64,000 nt of DNA, taken from NCBI GenBank assembly GCA_015143295.1, contig CM026568.1:12840607-12904606 (forward strand), given 5' to 3'. This document shows, one piece after another, positions 35,966-46,700 of the stretch (position 1 is the first letter of the stretch; each line of letters opens with the position of its first letter). A program made the position numbers and the translations under genes. This DNA is from Tetracentron sinense. Its lineage: Eukaryota > Streptophyta > Magnoliopsida > Trochodendrales > Trochodendraceae. The notes below the pieces were generated by a model. That model saw only the letters and a program-made list of their open reading frames with translations. It did no database searches and had not been told where the DNA came from.

Positions 35966-36201
35966 CGTTGTCTGATGTACAATGATCCCGCTGTGCGCAT
36001 TACGACGTCTTTGTTCTCACGCAGAACAACGTTTCCGTTGTGGCTTCGACAACGTGCTCGTTGTCTAAAGCACAACGTGAACGTTGTGCTCTTGACAACG
36101 TCGCTATCGTTACGCGAACAACGAGTCCGTTGTCTCACCGACAACGATGTCGTGCTGTGTTTTAAGGCATCTACGCCGTAACCGAGCTTAAGTCAACAAC
36201 G
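35966..36201. promoter_or_regulatory. Dense ACAACG / CGTTGT motif array in U3
   Basis: Twelve hexamers in 236 bp: seven ACAACG and five CGTTGT, often as facing pairs such as acaacgtttccgttgt. Chance expectation is about 0.1. The core CAACG resembles a MYB-binding core; that reading is inference. The array is repeated in the 3' LTR (46836-47071) with a few changes. Confidence 0.6.
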
Positions 36202-36476
36202 AGACCGGCTCGTAGGAGGAAGTGATCAGGAGGCGATCCATGATCCCGACAAGCGTGCCGAACGCGCCGTTTCGTGCCGAAAGTACTGTCTTGGCATTTA
36301 ATGCTGGTCACTTCTGCGTACCGACCGATCCCGTCCGATTGGACTTATAGGAGGCTCTCACGTGTGATGCAACCGGTGGCAGATGTGACTAAGATGTTTG
36401 GCAATGAGTGCAAAGACACGTGGTATGTACACCTATGGCCATCCATGATCATCGATGGCCATACCAACCCTTGCCC

Positions 36477-36484
36477 TATAAAAA
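36477..36484 (+). promoter_or_regulatory. LTR TATA box
   Basis: TATAAAAA in ccctataaaaaccccg, about 634 bp into the LTR, with an identical copy at 47347-47354. It is the likely start of the genomic transcript near 36510. Confidence 0.7.
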
Positions 36485-36743
36485 CCCCGTGATTTTTAGT
36501 GCACAGGACACTTGTTCACTGACCCAGATCAGAGAATACGTGCGAGGAGCCTCCAGTGCCTTGTGTATTTTTCAGTGACTGTTCTAGCATTTTCTGCTCA
36601 TCATCTTCTACCCTTACTGACTTTACCATCGGAGTACAGGTCAGGGTGCCACACCCTCCGCTCCAACCTTCTACCGGGAAACCAGAGCGTGGAAGAAGCT
36701 GCTGCTGACGCGTGTCCGTCCGGTATTTTTCCCCTCACAAAAT

Positions 36744-36761
36744 TGGCGCCGTCTGTGGGAA
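36744..36761 (+). other. Primer-binding site
   Basis: TGGCGCCGTCTGTGGGAA begins four bases after the LTR end. Its first bases fit a tRNA 3' end of the tRNA-Asp type; this string is common next to Tat-lineage LTRs. Confidence 0.75.
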
Positions 36762-36799
36762 GTAATAAACGGACCCCCCCCCCTTCGCTCTCTGCGATT

Positions 36800-39220
36800 A
36801 TGGCAGATCAGTCAGAAGTGTTCGGGCATGAGGATCAAACCCCTCACGCCACTTCTTTCATACCTTCTGTCGTGCACAATCCTGGAGTCAGTCCTTCGTC
36901 TGGGCAACCAGAGAGGACTGTGCCTCCCCTTGCTGAGCTCTTTGTCTCAGATCGCATCTTGGCGATGCTACAAGCGCAGCAGTCTGCTCTGGACCAAATC
37001 ACCAGGCAGCAACAGTTGATGCAGGCAAGGCTGGAGACGTTCGAGCATAGCAGGCTCGAGGTGGAGGAAGCGCCACTGCAGAGGCCTTCTTTGAGACGTC
37101 AGTTTGACTTCTCTTCTTCTCCTTCTGTCCCAGAGAATCGTGAAACCAGGTTTGTGCTTCTTCCTACTGAAGGGGATGTAAGAAAACCTCCGATTCGGGC
37201 AGAGCAGAGTATCCCTTTGGATCGTGTGGATTTCCGGGAAGGGGCAAGAAGAGAAGACCTAAGAGTGGCTACTGGAGGTGCAGACACCCAGAAGACTTGG
37301 GTAACAGCCAAGGAGGTGGAGGCTTTAATCGGTGCTCGCGTTAAGAGCATGAAGGGAGGGATTCCTGACCACTTTGCTCAGTCAGCAAAGGACAACGTTG
37401 AGAACTCTCCCTTCACGGATGTCATCAACCAGTCCTATACTTCTTCCAAGTTCATAACTCCGATCTTCCCCATGTACACTGGAAAGACGGACCCGGAGGA
37501 GCATTTGTTTGACTTCAAGCACGCGATGGCTGTTCGCAATCCAGATGATGACTTGTATTGCAAGGCTTTCCCCAACAGCCTGTCTGGGGCGGCATCGAAG
37601 TGGTTTCGGAACTTGCCTCCTGGTTCCATCAGTAACTTCTCAGAGCTCAGGTCGGCCTTTATTGATAGCTTCATCATCAATAAGAAGAAGAAGGCGGGTG
37701 CAGATACTCTCTTCTCTTTGAGGATGAAGCCGGCCGAATCCTTGAAGGACTTCATTTTGCGTTTCACTGATGAGGTCCACAACATTGACAAGGTTGATGA
37801 AGCAAGCTGCATCGCCGCTTTCAAGAATGCTATCCCCAAGCATTCCGAGCTCTACAAGTCCTTAGCTCTTGACTATCCCATCAAGATGGACGAGTTGATA
37901 GTACGTGCCACCAAGTACGGGAGGTACGAGGAGGACGTATCCGTTGTGTCAGCACCGAAGCCCAGAGCGAGAGTGGTGGATGTCGCGGAAAGGGCACACC
38001 GATCATCGAAGAGGAAGGAAAAAAAGCAGAGGTACGAGTCTTTATCATCTGAGGGCTCGCCACCAAGGAAGCAGAGGGAGAGGGTTGTGTATGTGACTCA
38101 ACGGGATCAGCCGGATCGGCGCCCGTTTGAGAGAAACTTTAACCAGCATCAGAGCAGGACGGAGAGACGTCCTAATGACCAGCAGGCGAGGCAACAGTAT
38201 CAGCCACGCCAGGTGCAGCCTCAAGTACAGCACGAGAGAGGCGTGCAGCCTAATGAGAGGCGACCCTTTGCGAATCAAACACCGCGCATCAATTTCACAG
38301 TCAGCCCAGCGACCATCATGAGGTCAATGGAGGATCAGCCATACTTTGAGTGGCTGGCGAGGGCGGTGCCGGATATTACATCGGGGCCACGGGTGCATGA
38401 GTACTGTCATTATCACAAGTGTCGTGGTCACCTCACCAACCGATGCCGTATTCTGAGAGAATACTTGGAGAGGCTTGTTCAGGAGGGGTATTTGGGAGAG
38501 TATCTTGCTTCTGACAACGGCGGTGGGGAGCGCGCCAGGGAGCCGGTGTCCCAATCTCGTGGAGGAGAACCCGCCAATAATCCCAGTTCCAGTGGAGGGG
38601 CTTCCTTGGGTACGATCAATGTCATTTGCCGCGTGCAAACGCCTGAAGCTGATGTGGAGAGGAACTTCAGGGCGAAGGCCAGGAAGCTGTCTCACGAGGC
38701 CGCAGTGTGCCAGGTGCAAGTGCCTAGCAGAAGCGTTGAGCAGGCACTCACCTTCACTGATCTTGATCTGGCAGGAGTGATCCGACCTCACTATGATGCT
38801 CTCGTTCTCACCATGAGAATAGGAGACTTCGACATCAAGAGGGTACTCGTAGATTCTGGGAGCGGAGCAGACATCTTGTACCTTCATGCTTTCACTCAGA
38901 TGAAGCTGGACCCTTCCGTCCTCATCCCTGCTCAGACTCCCTTGTATGGATTTGATGGCAGCTCGATGAAGCCTGTAAGCGACGTTGTCTTGCCCGTTGT
39001 GGCGGGGCCCGTTGTCATTCGGACCAGGTTTTCCGTTCTGGATGCGCCATCACCGTATAATGCCATCTTGGGTCGCTGGTGGACCCATGAGATGAAGGCT
39101 GTTCCGTCCTCGTACTACCAGGTGTTGAAGTACCCAACACAGGACGGGCCTCGGGAGATCCGAGGCGATCAGTTGGCTTCGCAGAAGTGCGATTTTCCAG
39201 CTTCCGTTGTGCCTTCGTAG
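36800..39220 (+). CDS. gag-pro: gag-protease frame of the young Tat element
   Basis: The start is MADQSEVFGHEDQ, just inside the element after the primer-binding site; open sequence further upstream lies in the LTR. About 806 residues: a low-complexity amino part, the Retrotrans_gag capsid domain (about 37480-37900; HLFDFKHAMAV, SLKDFILRFTDEV), a basic Arg/Gln-rich stretch, a CHYHKCRGHLTNRC knuckle (about 38405-38450) and a retroviral-type aspartic protease (RVLVDSGSGADILYL, about 38835). It is in the same phase as the following frame, separated by a terminator in a context like those suppressed in plants. Tat-lineage relatives are known to use read-through or splicing at this point. Confidence 0.88.
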   Translation: MADQSEVFGHEDQTPHATSFIPSVVHNPGVSPSSGQPERTVPPLAELFVSDRILAMLQAQQSALDQITRQQQLMQARLETFEHSRLEVEEAPLQRPSLRRQFDFSSSPSVPENRETRFVLLPTEGDVRKPPIRAEQSIPLDRVDFREGARREDLRVATGGADTQKTWVTAKEVEALIGARVKSMKGGIPDHFAQSAKDNVENSPFTDVINQSYTSSKFITPIFPMYTGKTDPEEHLFDFKHAMAVRNPDDDLYCKAFPNSLSGAASKWFRNLPPGSISNFSELRSAFIDSFIINKKKKAGADTLFSLRMKPAESLKDFILRFTDEVHNIDKVDEASCIAAFKNAIPKHSELYKSLALDYPIKMDELIVRATKYGRYEEDVSVVSAPKPRARVVDVAERAHRSSKRKEKKQRYESLSSEGSPPRKQRERVVYVTQRDQPDRRPFERNFNQHQSRTERRPNDQQARQQYQPRQVQPQVQHERGVQPNERRPFANQTPRINFTVSPATIMRSMEDQPYFEWLARAVPDITSGPRVHEYCHYHKCRGHLTNRCRILREYLERLVQEGYLGEYLASDNGGGERAREPVSQSRGGEPANNPSSSGGASLGTINVICRVQTPEADVERNFRAKARKLSHEAAVCQVQVPSRSVEQALTFTDLDLAGVIRPHYDALVLTMRIGDFDIKRVLVDSGSGADILYLHAFTQMKLDPSVLIPAQTPLYGFDGSSMKPVSDVVLPVVAGPVVIRTRFSVLDAPSPYNAILGRWWTHEMKAVPSSYYQVLKYPTQDGPREIRGDQLASQKCDFPASVVPS

Positions 39221-39241
39221 CAGTTACAGGTCGTTCCCGTT

Positions 39242-42200
39242 GTGGAAGAGAGCTCGGAGGCATCGTTGTGCAGACCTTCCGTTGAGCCCACGAAAGCTGT
39301 CAATTTGGGAACGGAAGAAGAGCCAAAGGTGTTGCAGATCGGGACGAGCTTGACAACGGAGGAGGAGCTCGAGTTGCTGAGTTTTCTTAGGCAGAATCTT
39401 GATGTCTTTGCATGGTCTCACAAAGATATGACTGGCATCGATCCGAATGTTATCTGCCATCACCTCAATGCTGATCCTGCCATCCCTCCAGTGAAGCAGA
39501 AACCTCGGAGGCTTGCTCCAGCTTATCATGATGCAGTGAATGGGGAGATTGACAAGCTGATCCAGTTTGGGTTCATTCAGGAGGTACAGTACCCTGATTG
39601 GATAGCCAATGTTGTGGCTGTGCCTAAGAAGAACGGGAAGGTGAGAGTCTGCATTGACTTCACTGGTGTCAATAAGGCGTGCCCCAAAGACTTTTTTCCC
39701 ATGCCAAGGATAGACAGACTCATCAACGCCACTGCTAGCCATGAAATGTTATCCTTCATGGATGGTTATTCGGGCTATAACCAGATCCTCCTAGCGGAAG
39801 CAGATCGAGAGAAGACCACCTTCATAACGGAGCGAGGTTTGTTCTGTTATCGGGTGATGCCTTTTGGCTTGAAGAATGCAGGCGCCACCTACCAACGTCT
39901 GATGAATCTCATGTTCGGGTCACTCCTTGGCAAGACGGTTGAAGTGTACATCGACGATATCGTTGTGAAGAGTCGAGTACGAGGTACTCTGGTGGCGGAC
40001 CTTGCTGAGCCTTTCGCTGTGCTGCGATCTTTCAATCTGAAGATTAACCCAGAGAAGTGCACCTTTGGGGTTACCTCAGGGAAATTTTTGGGTTACCTTG
40101 TGAGTCAGCGGGGGATTGAAGCTAATCCATCTCAGATCCGTGCTTTGCTGGACATGCCAGAACCCAAGTCGAAGAAGGAGATTCAGAAGCTGACAGGTCG
40201 GATTGCTGCGCTCAACCGGTTTATCTCCAAGTCATCTGATCGTTGCAAACCTCTGTTCGAGCTGCTGAGGAAGGACTCCATTTTCGCGTGGACTCCGGAG
40301 TGTTCCCGAGCTTTCCTTGCCTTGAAAGAGTATTTAGGATCAGCTCCTATCCTCTCGGTGCCAGAGCCAGGTGAAATCTTATATCTCTATTTGTCTGTTT
40401 CAGAGCAAGCCCTTGGTTCCGTCTTGGTGAGAAGCTGTGATGGCGTGGAGAAGCCTGTCTACTTCATCAGCAAGACCTTTCTCAAGGCAGAGTGCAATTA
40501 TAGCAAGCTCGAGAAGGTGTGTCTGGCTCTTGTCTTTTCTGCAGAGAAGCTTCGGCCGTACTTTCATGCTCATTCTATCGTTGTCATCACAACGTATCCT
40601 TTGAAAGTCGTGCTGGGACGACCCGAGCTGGCGGGGAGGATGTCAAAGTGGGCTGTAGCTCTGAGCGAGTTCGATATCCAATACCGGGCCAGGAGTTCAG
40701 AGAAGGGGCAAGCAATGGCGGGATTTCTTTCTGACTTTCCTGTGGAGGAGGAGGCAGAGGATATGATTGTTAATCTTCGGGAGCTCCCAACTGAAGTTGA
40801 CAACGGAGACGCCGTTGTGGAGGGGGTCGAATCGTCAGAATGGAGCGGTTGGCTGTTGTACGTAGACGGGTCTTCCAATTTCAGTGGTTCGGGACTGGGT
40901 ATTGTGCTTATAAGTCCGGACAACATCAAAGTTCAGAAGATGTCACGTCTCGGGTTCGCTGCCTCTAACAACGAAGCTGAGTACGAAGCCTTGCTCCTTG
41001 GGTTGGAGAGCGCACGAGAGTTACGGATCTCCACGTTGAGAGTGTTTTGTGATTCACAGCTCGTGGTGAATCAGGTGAATGGTGTTTATGAATGCAAGGA
41101 CGACCGGATGAAGCAATATGCTACTCTCGTTCGTTCGTTGTGTGAAATATTCACCGTTGTGGAGATCAGGCATACCCGGAGAGACGAGAACAGGCATGCT
41201 GACGCTTTGGCGTATTTGGCTTCCATGGTGCAGGCTGACGAGCCTAAGGCTATTCTGATGGAGTTCCAAGAGTATCCCTCGATAACTCTTCAGGCACAGC
41301 GAGAAGTGTTCTTTGTCAATCAAGTCCCGAGCTGGATGACAGGGTTGGTGGCTTATCTAAAGGACGGAGTTCTCCCTATCAGTGTGAAGGAGTCAAGGCG
41401 CATTCAGTCAAAGGCATCTCGTTATACCTTGGTGCAAGGAGAGTTGTACAGGAAATCTTTTGGCGGACCTTTGCTGAAGTGTGTTCATCCCGTAGACGTG
41501 GAGAGAGTACTTGCTGAGCTGCATGAAGGTATATGTGGTATTCATTCGGGCGGGAGGACCATTGCCCATCGAGCTCTGGGGCAAGGCTACTTCTGGCCTT
41601 ATATGCAAGCTGATGCTCAGAAGTATGTGAAGAAGTGCAGCCAGTGCCAGCGGTTTGCTCGTCTGATTCATGCTCCAGCTCAAGAGCTCAGCACTGTATC
41701 GCAGCCTTGGCCATTTGCGCGGTGGGGACTTGACATTGTGGGACCTTTCCCGAGGGCTCCAGGGAATCTGATCTTCCTTTTAGTGGCAACTGACTACTTC
41801 TCACGGTGGATTGAAGCAGTTCCCCTTGCGCGTATCAGGGAGCAAGAAGTGAAGAGATTCTTATGGGAACATATCATCTGTAGGTTTGGCATACCGCAGT
41901 CCATCATTACTGACAACGGGAAGCAGTTCTCAGGACGTGCAATGGCCGACTTTTGCAGCGAGTTGAAGATCAAGCATGTCTTCTCTTCCCCATATTATCC
42001 TCAGGGGAATGGATTAGCCGAGGCAGCCAACAAGAATATTCTCAATGCCTTGAAGAGAAGATTGGAAGATTCGAAGGGGAAGTGGGCCACCGAGCTGCAC
42101 AACGTTTTGTGGGGGTACAGAACGACTCCAAGGAGCCCTACCAATGAAACTCCATTCTCTCTAGCGTATGGTATGGAGGCAGTCATTCCTACAGAGATCA

Positions 42201-42583
42201 GTTTGCCTATAGTGCGCTCTTGGCACAGCAAGAAGAAGGATGGAGAGAAAGATCAGAATGCAGAACTCATGGCTATTCATCTTGATCTGCTAGAGGAGAA
42301 GCGAGAAGATGCTAGTATTCAGATGAGGAGATATCAGCAGCGATTGAGGAAAGCCTACAATAAGAAAGTACAACGAAGAGTGCTGCAGGTCGGTGATCTC
42401 GTCCTCCGAAGAGTGTTCCAGAACACAAGAGAGCTTAACAGTGGCAAGTTGGGACCAAACTGGGAAGGGCCTTATATCGTAGAACGATTGGGAAGCCCTG
42501 GAGTCTGCTACTTGAAAGACTTGCAAGGTAACCTCATCTCGAAATCTTGGAACATCATGAATCTGAGGCAATTCTTTCAATAG
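39242..42583 (+). CDS. pol: pol frame of the young Tat element: RT, dual RNase H, integrase
   Basis: About 1,113 residues from the first Met. Domains in order: reverse transcriptase (about 39540-40110; VMPFGLKNAGATYQ, YIDDIVV), a Ty3-type RNase H that looks degenerate (about 40270-40720), an archaeal-type RNase H (about 40850-41220; LLYVDGSSNFSGSGLG, ASNNEAEYEALLLGL), an integrase H2C2 zinc finger (about 41520-41690), an integrase core (about 41700-42190; ITDNGKQF, SPYYPQGNGLAEAANK) and a C-terminal segment. Two RNase H modules are the accepted hallmark of the Tat lineage. Confidence 0.9.
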   Translation: MEESSEASLCRPSVEPTKAVNLGTEEEPKVLQIGTSLTTEEELELLSFLRQNLDVFAWSHKDMTGIDPNVICHHLNADPAIPPVKQKPRRLAPAYHDAVNGEIDKLIQFGFIQEVQYPDWIANVVAVPKKNGKVRVCIDFTGVNKACPKDFFPMPRIDRLINATASHEMLSFMDGYSGYNQILLAEADREKTTFITERGLFCYRVMPFGLKNAGATYQRLMNLMFGSLLGKTVEVYIDDIVVKSRVRGTLVADLAEPFAVLRSFNLKINPEKCTFGVTSGKFLGYLVSQRGIEANPSQIRALLDMPEPKSKKEIQKLTGRIAALNRFISKSSDRCKPLFELLRKDSIFAWTPECSRAFLALKEYLGSAPILSVPEPGEILYLYLSVSEQALGSVLVRSCDGVEKPVYFISKTFLKAECNYSKLEKVCLALVFSAEKLRPYFHAHSIVVITTYPLKVVLGRPELAGRMSKWAVALSEFDIQYRARSSEKGQAMAGFLSDFPVEEEAEDMIVNLRELPTEVDNGDAVVEGVESSEWSGWLLYVDGSSNFSGSGLGIVLISPDNIKVQKMSRLGFAASNNEAEYEALLLGLESARELRISTLRVFCDSQLVVNQVNGVYECKDDRMKQYATLVRSLCEIFTVVEIRHTRRDENRHADALAYLASMVQADEPKAILMEFQEYPSITLQAQREVFFVNQVPSWMTGLVAYLKDGVLPISVKESRRIQSKASRYTLVQGELYRKSFGGPLLKCVHPVDVERVLAELHEGICGIHSGGRTIAHRALGQGYFWPYMQADAQKYVKKCSQCQRFARLIHAPAQELSTVSQPWPFARWGLDIVGPFPRAPGNLIFLLVATDYFSRWIEAVPLARIREQEVKRFLWEHIICRFGIPQSIITDNGKQFSGRAMADFCSELKIKHVFSSPYYPQGNGLAEAANKNILNALKRRLEDSKGKWATELHNVLWGYRTTPRSPTNETPFSLAYGMEAVIPTEISLPIVRSWHSKKKDGEKDQNAELMAIHLDLLEEKREDASIQMRRYQQRLRKAYNKKVQRRVLQVGDLVLRRVFQNTRELNSGKLGPNWEGPYIVERLGSPGVCYLKDLQGNLISKSWNIMNLRQFFQ

Positions 42584-42954
42584 AATCTGTGAAATGCTAT
42601 TTACATACATCGTCGTGCTCACAAGTTTTCAGCGATTTTACATAATCATAGTGTCCATATTTCAACATGTGATTTGTGCCTGCTCATTGTTTACGCTATT
42701 CTCTATCTAGTTCATCAGTGTAATATTGTGAATGTTTTGCAAGTAATTCAAATAAAGTTTTTGACTGAACAACGTACTCACAACGAACACGAGTGGCTTA
42801 TATAAGGATGTCATCTGAGCAAATCTAGTGGCTTATCCTAATGACATCCTCTGAGCATGTGTTTCAGAACTGAGTCACATTGCGTTCGTCTCATGAATTT
42901 TATTTGTCAGATTGCATTCACAATGAACTACGCGAATGATGTATCTGGATCTGT

Positions 42955-43390
42955 GATTGCTCATAGTGCTTGTTCATAAGTGATGGACCGTAGTGTTTGC
43001 TCATGGTGAAAGCTCATAGCGAACGATCATAGTGCTTGCTCGGGGTGTTAGATCATGGCGCTTTGATCGTAGTGCTTTGCTCGTGGTGAACGCTCATAGC
43101 GAACGCTCGTAGTGCTTGTTCATAAGTGATTGCTCGCAGTGCTTTGCTCGTAGTGCTTTGATCGAAGTAATTGCTCGTAGTGCTTGTTCATAAGTGATTG
43201 CTCGCAGTGCTTTGCTCGTAGTGCTTTGATCGAAGTAATTGCTTGTAGTGCTTTGGTCGCAGTGCTTTGCTCGTAGTGCTTTGATCGTAGTGTTTGCTCG
43301 TGGTGCTTGCTCGTAGTGTTTTGTTCATTGTGCTTTGATCATAGCGTTCTACTCATAGTGTTTTGCTCGTACTGTTTTGGTCAAAATAGT
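42955..43390. repeat. Minisatellite in the 3' untranslated region of the young Tat element
   Basis: Variants of gctcgtagtgctttg (14-17 bp) repeated over about 430 bp, with a higher-order unit of 68 bp (ctcgtagtgcttgttcataa...agtaattg) present twice in succession near 43106-43241. Tandem arrays in this position are known from Ogre/Tat elements. Confidence 0.85.
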
Positions 43391-43740
43391 TTATGTGGTA
43401 TACAACAGTTATAATTTCGCGAATATCCAAACGTTCACATAACGAAGTACCGCATTAACATCGGTACAGTGGACTGTGAAAAATCATCCAACTACTCACA
43501 TTGTGTTTTTTTTCTTATTCTGTGTGCATGCGTCGTACTACGCTACGAGGTGAAAAGAAGTGCAAACACAAATAAAAAAGAGAGGAGCGATCTATTCATA
43601 ACAAAAGCCCATTTCTGGGCGGTTACAGAGAGAAACCCCCATAAAGGGGAGAAATAAGAATTTACATCAACAAAAGAGAGAAGCAGAAACATAGGAAGGG
43701 GCAAGGGATCAGAAGAGCAGGAGATCAGAGGGATAGCAGG

Positions 43741-46107
43741 TCAGACGAGCTCAAGGTCAGCCTCTGTTGCCGTTGTAGCAGGGGCAGGAGTAGAGGCTTC
43801 AGCAATAGGGGCTTCCACCGGAGTAACTTCATCGGCAGCAGGAGGAAGCTCTGGAGCAGCAGGCTCGGAGTACGGCTCGGCAGGGAGGGGTGCAGGACCT
43901 TCAAGAAAGTGAGGCAGCTCGACGCCTTGCACCTCGGGCTCGTTGTCGAGCTCGATCAGTTCTTTGCTCTGAAGCTCGGAGAACGTGGTGGCGTCCTCTT
44001 CATTGTCTTCCTTCAGGCGGCCTTGCTGGCGAAGCGAGTCGAGAACCTCTTTCTCGGTTTCAGCTCGATCTTCATCCAAGAGCGTGTCCAGCTGAGACTG
44101 ATAATACTGCTGCAGTCTCAGGGTCACGGACCTCTCGGTGTCCTCCTGAGTTTTCTTGGCCTCCTCGAGCTCCTCTGCCAGTGCCGACCTGGCTGCCTCA
44201 GTTTCCTCCAACTGTCTACCCAAAACTTGGGAGACATGCTCCAGCTCGCTGATGCGTACAACAGCATTCTCTATCTCTTGCTTGGCCTTCTTTTCGGCCT
44301 CCTTTGCTGCTCGTGCCTCCGCTTCGGCCTTTTCCCGTACCTTGGTGGCAGTGCCTAGCCTTACCTCAGCACGAGTCGTGTCAGCCTTGGCTTGAGACAG
44401 ATCAAAGTCTGCCTTGAGTCTCTCTTCAACAAGAGTCTTCTCCAGCATCTCCGTCCTGTCTCTCCAGTAGTTGATCCCGTCTCGCAGCTGAGTATACTTT
44501 TCCTGGCTGCGATCACAGAGCTCTTGCACGAGCGTGTTCATCTGCAAGGAAATGTCTGGGCGTTAGCACAACGAGAAGAAATATTTCAAACAATTAAGAT
44601 AGGAGACGAGGGAGGGAGAAGCTTACTGTTGCCACGGACTGGCAGGCAGCGTAGGACAGGTCGGCCAAGTGGAGTTGGCCGACCTCAGCGATGTCCCGGG
44701 GCAGCCTCATCGCGTAAGTCAGAGCTCGGGCGACCGTCCCCGAGCTCTTCGCTGATTCATTCATGGTCGGCACCCCAAACCGAGTAAAGTCGGGTGACCA
44801 ATCCTTAGCGGAGGTCGGCAGCATACTAGCCGGGAGACTCGTCGTGCCAGCTTCCGTTGCGGCCAAGGCAACGACAGCGGAGCTCGTGCTGGCTGGGGCA
44901 GTGGCAGCTCGAGAAGGGGCTGGCGCCGAGCTAACCTCGGGCACTGCCGTTGTCACCTCGGCTCCTGGACTTGTTGGAGGAGCGGCAGGGACAGAAGGGG
45001 GAGCAGCAATGGCCGCAATCTCTTTTTCCAGGCGTTTGTCCGCCTTAGCCTTCTTTCTGGCCTCGTGCTCGGCCTGGGTGGCCATCTTTCTCTTCGGGTC
45101 AGCAGGCGCTGTACCCTTGGAAGAATGGTTCTTCTTCTTCTTTGGCGGTGGTGGCGGTGGAAGCGGCTGAACTGCAGGGCGAGCAGACCTCGGCTTCCTG
45201 CTTAGCGGTGGTGGGTTTGAGTCGGCCATGGCTTCTTCTTCTTCTTCGGTTAGATGAAGGAACGGTGAAGGTGCGGAGGTGGAGGCGCCCTGTTGCTGTT
45301 GTTGTGGTTGTTGTTGAGTAGTTGCTGGGTTGCTGGAGGAGGCCCGCGTGTCGAGCTCGAGTGGTTTCCACCTGATGTATTCCCCACCTCGAGCACGGCG
45401 GATACCGGACGAGAAGATACAGCGTACAACGAGAGCGTAGTCAGGACGATGGTGCACAACGGACAACGGATGACTAGTGATATACCTGCTTCCGCTCGGA
45501 AGACGTTGGGGACCGAGGAATTCTCTGCCTTCCAGCCGCCAGAGACAACGAAAAGAGTGGCTTTCCATTTCCTTTCTCTATCAAGAATGCCCGAGACGAG
45601 CTCTGGATAGTGGGGTTTCTTGTTCCACGAAAAGTAAGAATACAGACCGTCGTCATTGCCGCGGCATCTGACGGCATGGCAGAAGTGGAATAGATGCCTA
45701 GCCTCTATGGGGTACCCGTCCTTGATGAATTTGATCATCATGGACATGTATTTGTGGAAGCCCGGGTGCATTTGCCCCGGTGCGAGTTGCAGGGTGGACA
45801 GAACTTCATCCAAGACAGGATGAAGAGGGAAGCGAAGGCCAGCCTCAAGCTGAGAGAGATAGACAACGGTACAGGCAGAACGCCTATCTATGATGACATC
45901 ATCTCGCTTGAAGTGGAGATTGACATTGGAAGGGAAGTCGAAACGTTCCCTGTAACGGTTCAGATGCGCCAACTGGTACTGGCGCAGAACTGAGGATTTT
46001 TCAATGTAGGCACCGTGAGGTGCGCTACCTGTGCAACTGGCCTCATCATCGGAAGGGCCTCTAACTTCCTCTATCCTAGCAGGTTCTACGGGAACGTTGG
46101 CAGCCAT
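43741..46107 (-). CDS. Antisense gene of the young Tat element: gypsy-type domain, Pro/Ala linker, coiled coil
   Basis: Runs opposite to gag-pol. The start MAANVPVEPARIEEVRG at 46107 leads a block to about 45486 with SGSAPHGAYIEKSS, HFKRDDVIIDRRS, LQLAPGQMHPGFHKYMS and EARHLFHFCHAV, matching the PF04195 type. A second open block (about 45390-44630) is Pro/Ala/Lys-rich with PPPPPPKKKK, and the last (44547-43741) is a long coiled coil ending in an acidic Pro/Ala tail. The gaps look like short introns (for example a donor at 45485). It is homologous to the antisense region at 25577-27800. Its function is unknown; the coiled coil and basic linker suggest a structural or nucleic-acid-associated protein, which is inference. 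Confidence 0.8.
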
Positions 46108-46363
46108 GGTGATAAGAGGAAATCGAGAAGAGGGGCAAGAGCAAAAAAAATAGGCGCAGAGCAAAACCGCTCTGGGAACCGAAGAAGAGAGAAATGGAAA
46201 AACAGTACGAGATAATAAGAGATAGGGGTGAAGGGCGTACCGAACCAAAGAACTCAGAGAGACTGTTGAAGAGCTTGAGAAAGATGAACTTTCGGGCAAG
46301 AAGAGGATTCAACAGAGTAACAGTGCTTGATGAAACAGGGTGAGAGAGAGGGAGGATTCGATG

Positions 46364-46374
46364 AGATTTTATAA
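46364..46374 (-). promoter_or_regulatory. TATA box of the antisense gene (young Tat element)
   Basis: The minus strand reads CTTATAAAATC about 260 bp upstream of the start at 46107; a counterpart sits about 255 bp upstream in the old element. Confidence 0.5.
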
Positions 46375-46700
46375 GCATCTCTGGTTTGCGAAAATACACC
46401 ACTACCCTTCATCTAAGGCGTACACGTGTATCAACGGAATTAAGAGCAGTGGCAAGATCGTCTTTTCACCAAGTAGAGTAACCGTCAGGGTCATTAAAGC
46501 ATTCTCGAAATTTAAATCGGTAATGATGACAGCCTGTCCGCATTAAAAAGACGCGACGGTTCGCACGCGTGACCAGCTGGCGCGAACGGTCGACCTTCTC
46601 AATAAGCGTTTAAAGCACGCAACGTTTCGTCTTCCGGAGTGGTGCCAGGTATGATCTTTTTGTTCGTTTATGACGCTTCGAACTACGTTCCAAGCATCAT

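Larger units (their letters stand above)
35843..36739 (+). repeat. 5' LTR of the young Tat element, 897 bp
   Basis: Begins TGTAACGG and ends CCCCTCACA. The U3 carries a dense ACAACG/CGTTGT array (35966-36201), a TATA box at 36477-36484 (CCTATAAAAACC), and a leader starting about 30 bp later. Confidence 0.95.

Noticed and set aside
44763-45170. Plus-strand open frames over the antisense gene of the young Tat element
   Set aside because: Shadows of the Ala/Pro-rich antisense coding sequence.
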